Below are positions 44,381 through 57,064 of a stretch of DNA of 64,000 nt, piece after piece; position 1 is the stretch's first letter; each line of letters opens with the position of its first letter. Source of the DNA: Cunninghamia lanceolata (lineage: Eukaryota; Streptophyta; Pinopsida; Cupressales; Cupressaceae); contig BSBN01001687.1 of the NCBI GenBank assembly GCA_027924645.1, positions 868,001-932,000 on the forward strand. The letters run 5' to 3'. The position numbers and the translations under genes are program-made. The notes beneath the pieces were generated by a model that made no database searches, had not been told where the DNA came from, and saw only the letters and a list, made by a program, of their open reading frames with translations.

Positions 44381-44980
44381 TTGCAAATGTGGTAGCAAGC
44401 TAAGTGGGCTTGATCTTGGGGGAAACCCCATGGTTAGGCATGCTTGAGTCAAAGTAGTACTAGGATGGGTAACCACTTGGGAAGACCTGATGCTTCATCC
44501 TCGTGAGCATCACCTAGATGCAATGAGTGCTAAGTGGACCATTCATGCTCATGAGAGAGGTTCATGAGCATGAATGAGTTTGAATAAAAAAACTATGCAA
44601 TTGAATCCCGATAAAAAAAACATAATTTGGTACACTACAAAAAATACCTCCTACTTGTCATCAGATGAGCTAATGGGGCTATATAGTGAATGGTTTATAA
44701 GGCACAACACTTTTGAAGGTTTTGCAAATGGGGTAGCAAGCTAAGTGGGCTTGATTGTGGGGGAAACTCCATAGTTAATTGTTCTTGAGTTAAAGTAGTA
44801 CTACGATGGGTGACCTCCTAGAAAGTTCCAATGCTTCACTCCTACGGCCATCACCTAAATGCAATGAGTGTTAAGTGGGCCATTCATGCTCATAAGAGAT
44901 AAGTTTGTGTGAACCACTACTCATAAAATATGGGTCAATAAATTTGACTCAAAAACTACACAGTTAAATCTTGATAAAAC
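44381..44980 (+). mobile_element. Pair of 5S rRNA-derived repeats (Cassandra-like TRIM or degenerate 5S units)
   Basis: Two direct repeats with period 341 begin TTGCAAATG (44381 and 44722) and end near GATAAAA. Each contains a segment matching the 3' two thirds of 5S rRNA: copy 1 (44423-44500) has CATGCTTGAGTCAAAGTAG followed by TACTAGGATGGGT; copy 2 (44763-44842) keeps TGGGTGACCTCC. The flanks (AGCAAGCTAAGTGGGCTTGA, ATGCAATGAGTG, CCATTCATGCTCAT) are also shared. Terminal repeats of about 240 bases with 5S sequence inside describe Cassandra; diverged tandem 5S genes are the alternative. The 5' third of 5S is not recognisable. Confidence 0.65.
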
Positions 44981-47900
44981 AAAGAAAACTTTAACAACTA
45001 CCTAAATTTAAACCTCTATAACTTGAGGCTATTATTATACTCTTTTGAAAATATGTGAAGTACGTTTGAATCTTGTCCCCAATCTAGACATTAAAATAAA
45101 ATTTCATTGAAGATATAATAATGTTACAAACGTTTCACATGTTTTCCTTTTCAATTAGTTATTTGAAAGGTCTTTGTTGGGCACACATACCCATCCTTTA
45201 TATTATAGGATAGCTAAGTTTTATTAACGGAGGGCTTTTATCATTGACACAAACACATGGTTACCTAGGCTAGTCACAATCAAGGGTATTTTTCTGCATG
45301 CATATGCTCATTATTACACTAGAAAAGGCTTAGTTTTAGGGGGTCTAAAGATGGTTAGGTCAACATGACCAACAAGGGTCAATAAAATTCTCTATTTGTA
45401 ATTAAATTTTAAATTTTAAAAAGACGATTACAATCATAAAAATCATTATACTAATCAAAGCTACTTTTCTTCTTCGCATTCCCCCAAAATGTATAAATAC
45501 TTTTCCTTAGAAGAGACACATAAAAGAAAGCAACATCCAAAAAAGAAGTTTAGGTTTTGCTTTTATTTGTGAATATAACGACACATTCGCCATGATGGTT
45601 GTTGAATTGAATAATGAAAAGACGGTAAACATTGTTATAAGTTTAGAACTAGTTTTTAATTATATTTGAGATGATAAGGTCAAGGAGTCATTTATCTAGC
45701 AAAAAATTCAACAAAGGAAGGTGAGGTGCTAAATTACCTAGGTAACTACCATGTTTGACTTGATCGGAAGATTATCACCTTTGAGATATGAAAATAGGTT
45801 GAATTTGATTTTTAAGTCAATAGTACAAAATTATATATTGGTATACATCTAAATCAGATGTTGTCATTTGGTTAAGTTGTCACTATTAAGAGATCCAGTT
45901 TGTCAATTTAGGAGTGAACTTGGCCTAATTACACCTTCAAGAAATTTGAACCTTAATAAATGGCATAATCAAAGAACATACCATCCTCCTCACCAATTAG
46001 ATCGTAATGAAAAATTATTTGAAAACAACCTAATTTATTAAAGGCCTAGCTAAAAGTTTGTTTCGTAGTCTTTATTTGTGGAAGAACTTTGTCTATATTT
46101 GTAACTTTAAGGAATTCAACAAAATACTAGTGTAACTTAAATAAAGTTCAAGAAAATGACACGACGGTCAATAAAACTTAGTCTCACGCGGGTTTGCTTG
46201 ACCAACGTTTTGCTTTGAAACAGAACCTTATATTTGATTTTATGTGGCATGTTGATAAGATGTGAAAACCTTAGAGTTTCTTATGGATCTAGTTGAAACA
46301 AGGACTTTAGCTTCAAATGAATACTAAATATATGTATGGTTAAAACTTTTAGTTAACAGTATATGTACATTTACATGTATATAAAACTAGTATAGATATC
46401 TTAAATAAATCTATCTAAAAAAATGTCGAGAGATATAAATTTGAAGTTATTTTATTTTACATTACAACTATTTTATTTACTATATACTTGTAAACATAAA
46501 ATTTATTATTAAATATTAATAGTTTGGATTTATTTTGGACTTATATTATGCTTATTATTAAATAATAATATTTAACATGTAAATTGTTGTCAAATTTAAG
46601 GTAAAAGGTAAGATTTTTTGTTAACATGCTCACACCATTACACTCCACCCCTTGCTACCACTGTAGAATGCCTCTTGACATTAATTAATTTGAAACAATA
46701 ATCATGATAATAATGTTTAATAATATATTTTAAATTTTAAATAGTTGACAATTATGGGGTTAGGATTAAATTAGAAATTAGAATTACAAATGCATAAAGG
46801 AAAAGGAGAAGGGATGGGAAGAGTATTTGATTTGATGAATGGAGAAAATATGGATAGTACAAGAGAATATACAAGGATGTTATGAGTTATGAAGTCTTGA
46901 TTCTAAATTCTTTTCTCTTTGGTAGGATTATCTGAGTTAGTATCATGTGATTATGTCCCATTTGATGTGGTTTTGTCCATGTGCTCGCAGTTTTGTCTGA
47001 TCATTGCACTAGCTTGGTATAGTCACAAGCCTTTCCAAGTCTGCACATTGACATCTTATTCTATGTGTTGGCATCCTATTCCGCGTAGTTGCATCCTTTA
47101 CAACTTTAGAGATGAAACTTACAACCTACAACACATGGGAAAATGGGCGTGTATTGGTTGTTTACAAGATCTGCCTCAGTTTGATCCTTGGGATGAGTTA
47201 ATAGTAAAAGTTGGAAATGCTTGGAGTGTGTGAAACCCTAGGTGCATGAGAAGATGACTGTGTGCTTGATAATGGAGGTGTGATAGTGGAAGTTTGACAA
47301 TTGCCCCTAGGTGCTTGGTTGTGCTTAATGATGTTCATTTCCATTAAAACATTTTTATAAGCTAATTTTGCCCATTTCTGACCTTGGAGGCAAGTTAGGT
47401 TTTGTGAGGGGTAAAAAGACAAGCATTTAGGTAGGGAAAACAAAAATTAAATTCAAGGGATACTACCATGCACAATATTGTCCAAAGAACATAAGTATAT
47501 CATGATAGCATCTAGGATGGACAAATGATCAAGAATAGGTGCATGAAGGTGTCTAGATGCAACAAAGGCTTGGTTTGGGTGTAAGGCATGAAATCAAGGA
47601 CAACTTAGTAATGGAAAAAAAGATCATAAGTCGTGTTTATAAATGAGGGTGCTAAAGTGAGTATGAACAAGGGGGGAAGTGCTAGTTATGCACTTTTCAT
47701 CTCTACATTTGCTCCTACTTTAGTATACAAGCGAGCTACATCAAAATAACTATACTAGCAAATGGAAATTAAATTCATGGTACCTGATAAAAGAGTATTT
47801 ATAAAAGGATACTAGAGAGCTCTCCTTGATGTTGTTTGTTTGTCTTTGCTCGAGCATTGTTTCTAGATCTACAAAACATACACAAGAAGATGAATTAGAA

Positions 47901-49300
47901 CACAAGATAATATCTCTTGCAATTGATTTCATGCATTTTAAGTTGTTTTATTTTTGTCCTATTTACAAGCCAAGAAGGATCATGGAGTTAGAATTGACTA
48001 GCCTCCATGAATCGAAGAAGTAGATAGTGGATAGAAGTAGTTTGAAGGTATCATGTTGTATATGATAGTCATGGATTTATTATTAAGTTGGCCTCCATGG
48101 AGGATACATCCATGATCAACATAGTGGTGTATGATCCATGAAGGGCCACTTTAACCAGGGGAAGTTGTAGTGTAGATGAAGATTGTTGTTTGGGGTAGGA
48201 ATGCATGCCCCCTCAAATTAGTTACAAAAAATGAGGGAATCAATTTGAGGTGAGAGAAGGGAAGGTAACATGAGATAAGATGTGTGGCTCAAAAGGTTAC
48301 TTCAAAGGAGCTGCCACACAATAGGAAGAATGAGAAGGTAGAAACATAAGGAGAAGTAGGAGTGGAACATTAGGTGTTTGAAGGATGTGTTCATTTAAGC
48401 TCAAGGAAGCAATGAAATAAAAAATGTTACCTCCAAGGATGCTCCCCATGTTGCCCTTATCATGAGGACAAGTGTTTTATAAGATATAGCTCAAAAGTAT
48501 GCAACATAAGTGAACTTATCCAAGGAAAAGTTTTGTTGCATAAGATGTATACATTTAGAAAATAAGAAATTAAATAAATAAGAGATTATGGAAATGAAAG
48601 CATAGTAAGAAAATGAAGCACATTATAGGAAGTGTGGGAATAGTGGGGAGATATAAAAAAAAATTGTCCCCTTAGGTTGCCACCAATTGGAGGGCATTTA
48701 TTGAAATAGGCATATAATGAGCAAGAAAATCTCCATGTGGTTAATGAAACATGAAGCCATGTAAGATACTTAGGAAGTGAGAGTATTGCATAAGATAAAT
48801 GTTTATTTAGAAAGCGTGGCTTAAGATGTTGTTCCTTATAATTTACCACCCAAATGGGGAGAGCTTTAAAATGAGGAGGATGTGAGCATGTTATAGAAAA
48901 TAGAAGCAAAAAGAAAGGATAATTAGAAAATGTGGTCTTAGGATTTGATCATTAATAAATAGAAATCATAATATTAAAGATGTCATCATGTAACATTAAT
49001 TGACAAGAAAGAAACTTGAATATAATAAATAGTAAATGTGTGTAAGATTCAACAGTGAAGCACAAAAAAGGGAAGTGGGATGTTTAGATTTGGGAGTAGA
49101 ATGTGGCATAGGAATGAAAAGTTTCAGTAATATAAATCACAATATAGATGAGAAGAACCTTCAAGATCCATGTCATGCATACTAATAAATAAAATGGAAT
49201 ATAGAGAGCATGATAGGACTAAAATAGAAAGATCAATACAAAGAAATGCTCCCAAGTGTGAAAGGTACACATGAATAATGAGGAAAATGGCAAGTTAACA
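44981..49300. other. Long intergenic region without recognised genes
   Basis: AT-rich, with many short open stretches lacking family motifs. Parts near 47-49 kb may be remains of the element at 49.3-51.6 kb, but I could not find RT or integrase motifs. No RNA gene seen. Confidence 0.45.
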
Positions 49301-49319
49301 ACATTTGGGAGGAGATATT

Positions 49320-51600
49320 TGATGCCTACTTTATTGAAATGTTCTTCAATTTGAATAGGTTCCTAGATACCATCTTTGTGAGGACCTAGGCCTTTGCCTT
49401 TATATCCACATATTTTATAATAGTAAAGCCATGGATGTCGCATTTTTTGGAGCGAGGTGAGAGAATAAGAAAATGATTAGTCATTAGTAGAAGTACTTGT
49501 ATTTGAATTATTATTGCATTCATAAGAAGTTGGGAGAGGGTTGGGGTGAAGGTGGTTGACCATAGGTGTAAGGATCCATCAACAAAGGAGAAATGTTGAA
49601 ATATGTAACATTGATTTTATACTCCCTTGCATATGATGGTGTGAAAATAAGAGTACCCTAATCATCTTCCCTATGATTGGATAAATAAGGGAGCTGGGTG
49701 GAGTATTGGTTGTTAGAAATTAGGTTTGGGGAAGAATAATGTTGTCAAGTTTAGTCAGTCAAACATACTTGAAATAATATTCATTGGTATGAATGATATA
49801 AAATGTATCCTAATGCATAAATTTTAGATATTGATGAAGGATACAAGGGATGTTCTCATAATGCGGATCCATGGATGCCTAAAAAGGATATTATAAGTTA
49901 GTCATCCCCACATCACATGGAATGAAGTATCTAGTGTGAGAGATCTTAAGGAGATGGGAAAAGTAATGTTGTTGATAAGTTCCCACCTAAAATTATCATA
50001 TATTTAATTGTAAAGTTTTTTGTAAGCTAGATGTGTTAATTTTGAGTTTATGCAAAAAGCTTGTACTATAGATATTCAATCTTATTCTATTATCAACTAA
50101 GGTAGATCTGATGGTTTTGTCCCACCATTATAAGTAAGGGCAAGTTATCATCAATGATAGAAGGGTTTGGAAGTTTGTTAGAATCAAATGTAATTATGTC
50201 ATCGGTGTTATCAATGGATTCTAACATTTTGGCAACCTTGAAGGGCTTCGTAATAGAAGCAACAACAATATTTTCTAGGGCCTTTTACAAAATATTCCTA
50301 TATGTATCAGATGTGTGCATTACATCCCATAGGTATATCTTAGCTTGATTATTTTCAATTTGGTTCATAAGGTCAGACTCTATAGGCACATTAGTGGACA
50401 ACTTAGGAGGAGGGGGTAAGGGAAGACTACTGCTTGGTAAGATTGGTTGAGGATTTGGGTCCTTTTGTCCTTGAGCCATTCATTGATGAGTATGTTCTAT
50501 GACATGCATAACACAAATATACTTGGTGGATCAAAGCATAATAGGCTTGGGAACATCTTGTAATACACGTAGGACTAGAAGTTGGGAAGACATGGACATA
50601 AAAGAAGTCACACCTATGTGAGGGAAGCTACTATGAGAATAAGTGGTTTAAATTGGGGGAAGTGGGGAAAGGTATTTTTTAATGAATTTGTTTGACCCCA
50701 TAATTTGGAGTCTGAAGAGGAAAATCTAGGCTAATAAAATTGATCCATGTGGCTTGGAGGGAAAAGGGTGCCACATAAATAGGTCGGATTAGAGGTGGTT
50801 TGATTAAAGGGGTTTAATTGGACCCAATGCTAATGTGGACAATTGAATGGGCATATTTCAAACTACACCAACCACCAACCTTCATGTTATGAACTAGGAG
50901 TTTGGTCAAGCACCCTGATAATGCAATGGTAGGAAACTAGTCTGATTAGAGGGGGTCCATCAGACTCCACCTCTGGTTAAACCTTGTGTGGTCATACACA
51001 TAATTCACTCTACATTTTTTATTAAGGCCTAAGGAAGGGACACAATTTTATGCTTTGACCCAAGTATAGGGATGGAAGACACAATAATGGATGTGGTAAG
51101 GGTTGAAAAACATGAGGGATATGAGATGCATGAGCATGGACCATAGAAATGATAGCCTAGATGAAAGTACATATGGAGGATTAGTGAGATTTCGAAAGAA
51201 AACTATGGGAGGGTGAGTGATGTAAGGTAGCTAGGGTTTGGGGTATGGGTGGATCTCTCATAAGAAAACTATGGGTAGCATGGATAGAGTCTAGGGTTGG
51301 GGAAATATTACCCACCAATACAAGGAGCTTGTGTATTATCAATGATTTAACCTATAGCCTTGATAATATCCATGCCATGTTGTTTAGTAAGAAACATCTA
51401 AGTAAGAGCATTAATGACAAATTGAATGGGTAGATCATCATGATCTATGGCAGCTAATTGATTGTGCAAGGATTTTAACTTACCAACTATCTCATGTTTA
51501 TTTTGTTTTTCAACACTTTTCAATGAGTGAATCATGATCATAGTATCCTTCTTTCTCATTAGAATGCAACATGTGATGAACATAAGAGGTATAGGAGAGG
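49320..51600 (-). pseudogene. Strongly decayed third Tat-like gypsy remnant (gag/protease/linker)
   Basis: The minus strand around 50300 encodes NNQAKIYLWDVMHTSDTYRN, the stretch that precedes the protease in Tat-like polyproteins. LVDNRIRLNI near 50100 is a damaged LVDNGSALNV-type active site. KFMH occurs near 49810. KICGYKGKGLGPHKDGI near 49400 corresponds to the G-patch-like motif of copies A and B. Frames are broken throughout. Confidence 0.55.
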
Positions 51601-52920
51601 TAGTCGTGGTGGAAAGATTAGGGTTTAACCTAACACTTTGTTAAATATGACCTAAGGGCCTTAGGAGATTCTTGTGCATGTATTTAACTAAACACAATAA
51701 TATGAAAAACAATAAATGGACATAATGATAAGATAGAAATAAAAAATATACCATATTTAAGATAAGTGTGAAAGTTATGGGTTTACCAAAATATAAGGAA
51801 ATAAACCATACTCTACATAAAAGAATATAAGATAATGGCCTAAATGGAATAACCCTAGATTCTTAAATAAAGTTGGGAATGATAAATGTAAACATAGATA
51901 TGAGTAAATGACATAGAGAAATAGAAATGTTGAGAAGGAAATATAGCTTTTCTGATTTATGAAATGTTCTCAACTTTGATTGCTTTGACTAGATGAGACA
52001 TTGTGATAAAAAAAATGGAATCTAGTACTAGATTAATGATAAGTGGCTTGTGATAGGTCCCAAAGGAAATAGAGCTTATCAAGATCCCAAAGGCGAGATT
52101 CTACAAACATATATGAGATGTCTTGTAAGTATGTATCCCAATAAAGTGGACCTTGTAGACATGTATGGACCTACTCAAGAGATTCATTAGAAGCATTTGA
52201 AGAAGCCATAATCTACGTAGAAATAGTAGGATGTCATGCCATAGGAGGAGGAATAATCTTTGTAGTAATGTTTGCAACATCTAGTGAAGAAAGGTCAATT
52301 GAAGAGTCATCACAAGTAGGTGGAGGTTCTAATGGACCTCCATAAAAGTAGATGGAGGTATTAATATTTGTAACTTCTAGTGAAGAAAGGTTAAAATATT
52401 ATACACTTTTTGTTATGAATCATTTAGTGTTGCACACGACACATCCCCAAGGGTCTAGGTGACATCCTCAATGTCTCAGACATTCTAAGAACTTGGGGAC
52501 TTAGAGGGAACATTCCTTTTTTCAAGACAAAAAGCCTGCTCCATTTGGTGCATAAAATAAAGTAACTTTTAAAGGAAAAATGCTAAAAACCCCTAAAAAA
52601 CTAAAAGGGGGAAGCTTGTCATTATAAATGCAACACATTATATTTACTTTTTAAAAATTTATCTATTTTTTATTTGTTTAAGTTATTTTAATAATTGCCT
52701 CTGTCATCCCTTGTCATCCTCAAAATTTGGGAATTCTTTTCCATACCCAAAACATTGTCCCCATGTTCCCTTGTCCTGGAAACTCAAAAAAACTCTGGAA
52801 TCATTACACATAGTTAGTTTTGGTTATATAACATATAGTTTAGTTAGAGGTTACTAAAAGGAAATGTTTAAATGTTTATTATTTAAAAATATACTATTAA
52901 ATTGTTGGATTGTTAGTTTT
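51601..52920. other. Intergenic sequence without recognised genes
   Basis: Nothing assignable; AT-rich with short direct similarities (AGTGAAGAAAGGT at about 52280 and 52380). Confidence 0.45.
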
Positions 52921-53354
52921 TTTTAGTTTGTGTGATGATTGTTTTTTATTAAGGTAAGCAACTAACAAGGGGATGAACCCTTTACAAACAAAAGCCCCTA
53001 GGGCCAAGCAAAACATGCTAAAATAGGCCAAGAACATAACATAAATAGTACAGAAACAATCGAGAAACAACAGTCAAGATACAAACTAGAACAAAGGATC
53101 TAAACAACCCCAGATCCAAAGGGCAAAAATCTAACTCCCTTAACCCTCGGTCATGAAGCAACGACAGATTTGGGGAGTCCCTTCTTCTTTCTTTAAACTA
53201 CTGACCAAGAAGACTTTGAGTCAAAATCCTAAGAGCGAGGTGAGAGGAGGGGATCCTCAATAGACACCATAGGCAAGAAGTAATCACGCACTAAGGGAGA
53301 AGCCGACAATGCAGAAGATGAAGCAGGGAACGATGAGGTAGTAATCCAACCTGT

Positions 53355-55490
53355 TGGTGCCTGCATGAGCAGTCAGTTTTCAAGCATATAAACATGCAGG
53401 CACCTTCCCAAAAAATCCAAAAAATACTCCAAGTCTCTGGACCTCCTCAGCATTTTTCAGCTGCAGCATCATATTTTCCTGAGGAGGAGGTCATCATCAT
53501 CATGTTTTCTTCGATGGTGGTCAGCATCATCATGTTTTCTGTCAACCGATTTTTCATCAGGATCATCATGTTTCAATATCGGGTGATGTTTGGATATCAT
53601 CCCGATCCTGCTGATGAGCTACAATGTGCCTTAGTTTTCTTGCGGAGGATGATTTTTCAGTTATCCGGTGATCTCCCGATTATCACCCTGCCCTTTTATG
53701 ATGATGATGTCACCCCGATCTTCCGAAGGGGTCATTTTCTAAGTAGTTCGACCTGAACTGTTTTCCTTAAGGGTCGTCATCATCATCATCATATTTCCAG
53801 TTATCGTCGTGTTGCTTGTGAGGGTCATCATATTTTCTGCCTGCATGATATTTCGCCGGGGTGATATTTTTAACATCGGGTGATCTTGGTTAAGATCATC
53901 CTGATGATGTTGCTGTAAAGTCCTAAGTACGACCCGATATTCACCGGGGTCATCATATTTGAACGTCAGGATGATCTTAGTCAATATCATCCTGATGATG
54001 TTGTATCATTTCATGTTCGTTGTTTTATCACCCTGATGATGCTGACGTCATTCTTACGTCAGGGTGATATCCGGTTTTCTGTTTGTCTCCATCATGATAT
54101 TTTCGAAGGGAGATATCCGCCTGTCGGCTTCATGCATTATCCAGTGGGGGGTGATCATTTCAAATATCTATCATATTCATATATCACCCCGATCTTATAG
54201 CGGAGCTACAGTGCAGCATGATATTTGTGCATCAGGATGATATTTCCAAATATCCGGTTATCTTCCGAATATCATCCTGATGTCGATATGATGATGACGT
54301 CATCCGGATATGAGGAGGTGCGCAGTAGGCAGATATGCTGATGACGTCAGCAGGATATGACGATGACATCATCAGGATGTTCATTGGCCAGACTTTTGGT
54401 ATCGGCTAAGCAGGAGGATCTTCCTCCGATGGATCAGGTTGTGCCGATGAAGGCGATTATCATGCAGGTTATATTGTGATGATGATGCTGACGTCAGGGT
54501 GATGTTTCAAGCGACAGGATATCATGCTGCTGGAGGATGATGATGAAGTCTTATACTAGTGTCGTCGGGAGCAAAAGCACCGACATCATATATGCTCGCG
54601 ACCTAGTATATAAGGTGATGAAAAGGTCACCGCGGGGTGCATGTGGGATAATTGATATCCTGCATATTTGAAATATCATGACGATGTATCTTGGCGGGAA
54701 GTGGTTGCGATCGACTGTCAGATGTTCTTCCCGAGGCCGCGGGTTGGTGTGCCATTAATGGCGATTGTTGCAGAGGTATGGGCGATGGCGTGGACGGATC
54801 TGGTACCCGGTTGAAGATGTGGATCCCTAGGCGGCGGCGCAAGGCTCGATTTCTTCCTGTCTCCTCTCCCACCTGCTGCATTGAATGTTTGAGCGCCATT
54901 TTTCTGATACTATGTATCTGGCGAGATTTTTGGTCAACCATGTAATCAATTGCTGAGCACCTACCTGGCTGTTATAAGCAGGTTGTGTTGCTCATTTGAA
55001 GGTTGTTGAAAACTGGACATTTTGGCTCTGTAATAAGATACAACTGGTTTTGGTTGCTCTGTGCAGCAAAACTTGTGAGTTTATGTATCTCCTGTTGTAC
55101 GATTTGGCATGAATCCACTGATTTCATGGTTAATCTTATATGAATAATGCTGTGTTTGCATGTGTTATGCTGATTCTGTCTCCAGTTTTGCATGTATCTT
55201 TCTTACTGCAATAGGGATGCCATAAGTATAGACAGCTTAACACTCTTTATTGGGAGATATCTGTAAGGCAGATATCATGTGTATCCCCCTGAAATCCAGT
55301 TTTAGCTATTCATGCTGATCATTCACAGGTGTATGTCTACCGACTCCAAGCCCTGGATAGGCACCAATCTAGCTCTGTGTTGAGGTTATACAGCATGTCC
55401 AGCTTTGCATCCAAAATTCAAACTAAACCATCTCTTGCTTCCATCTGTTAGTTGTAGGATTAGGAGTAGGAAACCCCTGCATGCTCTCAT
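53355..55490 (+). mobile_element. LTR-like insertion within the LINE remnant
   Basis: Starts TGTTGGTGCCTGCATG after the LINE-derived tail. The first 1.25 kb resembles a U3: dense ATCATC/GATGAT motifs, four TGACGTCA sites and TATATAA at 54607-54613; the rest has no convincing genes. The right end was not fixed: CCCAACCA at about 55492 or GGCACCAAT at about 55360 are candidates, and no target duplication was proven. Confidence 0.5.
54607..54613 (+). promoter_or_regulatory. TATA box downstream of TGACGTCA cluster
   Basis: TATATAA in CCTAGTATATAAGGTG, 110-570 bases after four TGACGTCA palindromes (54043, 54295, 54342, 54489), which are bZIP/as-1-type sites. Confidence 0.45.
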
Positions 55491-57064
55491 ACCCAACCAG
55501 ACATCATGTCCAAGAATGTTGCCAACCTTGTGATCTATCATACAGATCTTGGTCCATACATGAGAGTATTCTGCCTGTTGTTGTCAAGTTAGATCTTTCT
55601 ATCTTTGAGCTAGTCAAGGTTACATCTTGAGTTATAGGGATACCCCCTTGGTGCGGCAGAACCAGAAGTGAAGGGGAGGAGCTCACGCAACCTCCTGTAT
55701 TTAGTTGGCTAAATCTGCCTATGCATTAGAAGTGGCAAACCCTAATGCTGATTCAGAAGAAAAACCAACACAACCCTCAGCGGATGGGGTCAATAAGGGA
55801 GCTGAAGGACCAGCAGAGGTGTCCTGAGACAGTGAGGGTCAAGTAGATCCGTCATGCATAGCAGCAACCATCCTAGGCACCGTAGGCTCAGTTGGAGGAG
55901 TAGGCAATGAAGAATCTTAGGGAAGCACGTTCTCCTAAAAAGAGTCACCCAACAGGGGACGCTTTCCCTCCTGGGAGCACCCATCCGACGAGGAAGCTCC
56001 AACTATCTTGAAATGATCTAAGAGTGCATTCTTCCACCAGGTTGCCACACCCTTGCGACGAGAATGAAGGTAGCTAGAGGCTAAGTGACTAATAGAGAAG
56101 CATCTCTTGCACCGAAAAGGGAGACCCTCATAGTCCAATAGTTGCGTCCATGGTCTATCCTCAATCATCAAAACAACATCTCCATGAAGGGGTTTGGAGA
56201 TGTTAATATCCACTAAAATGTGAGCTACCATAGTATGTTCTAAATCTTAGTTCATAGAGTGAACCTTCAAAAAGTGCCCTATAGCATTGCTAATGGCTTC
56301 ATAGCAAGAATCCTCCCAAAACTGGAGAGGGAGATTTGGTAGTCAAACCCAAATTGGTTTGGTGTTAAGTGGCTCCGTGAGGGGATTGAAGGAGTAAGCC
56401 CATGGCTTGATGGACAGGGAATGATCACCCCACATCCAAACCCTAGATCCATCACTAAGTCTCGTTCCTTAGAGGATGCAAATGTCACTATGAAGAAGCC
56501 CCTCGCACTGGGAAACAACTCAATTTGTCCAATGACAAGAGGCTTCTAGGAATCCATGACCTAACTATGCAAATTGGGGAGAGAGGGCCATAAGCCATTA
56601 AACCTGTAGATCACTCCACATTTCATATAAAAACCCTCATTTTCTGCGATCTCAGGGCCACACACCACCATAGGAGAAGAACGGGCAAAAGGCATAGTCC
56701 TAACTCGATCATGTGATGATCATACCTGAGCCCTAGAATTGATGACATCGTTAGAAAATGTCTTTAGAGGGCAGCCTGGGGCAATCTTAGCAACAACATT
56801 CCCAGCAGTCAGACATGCATCCTACACAGAGGTCTGAGAAGTTCCATTAGAAACAAGGTTTTCCCATTCAGAGGAAAAGACCTCTCTCTACGCTCAAGGA
56901 TAACCTTTGAGCACCCGCAAGCACTAGAAGTTCGCAGGCACAGATGCCGAAGGCACCACACAAACAGACTCTAGGCACTAGTTATTATTCACAGGCACAT
57001 ACACCACGTCCAGAGGCCCGCTCGGAAGCACGCACGCCAGCTCGCTCGCCACATTCCCGCTTAT

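Larger units (their letters stand above)
52930..57060 (-). pseudogene. LINE ORF1-like (DUF4283, zinc knuckle) remnant split by an insertion
   Basis: Upper part (about 56720-55500): MPFARSSPMVVCG, VIYRFNGLWPS, ARGFFIVTFASSKERD, then LPNLPLQFWEDSCYEAISN, VAHILVDINISKPL and LDYEGLPFRCKRCF, the order seen in DUF4283 and zf-CCHC_4 domains. The knuckle is degenerate (SHLASSY where Cys is expected). Lower part (53354-52930): a serine-rich tail and a 3' end matching LINE-like tails (plus strand AAGGTAAGCAACTAAC next to a T-rich end at about 52920). The two parts flank 53355-55490. TAG replaces likely Trp codons (HS-stop-VMDS-stop-KPL). Confidence 0.72.

Noticed and set aside
44423..44842. Functional 5S rRNA genes
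   Set aside because: The 5' third is not recognisable, the core has many substitutions, and no T-run terminator follows.
46919..47233. 104-codon open frame as a gene
   Set aside because: It does not begin with ATG, has no recognisable domain and sits in decayed repeat-like DNA.
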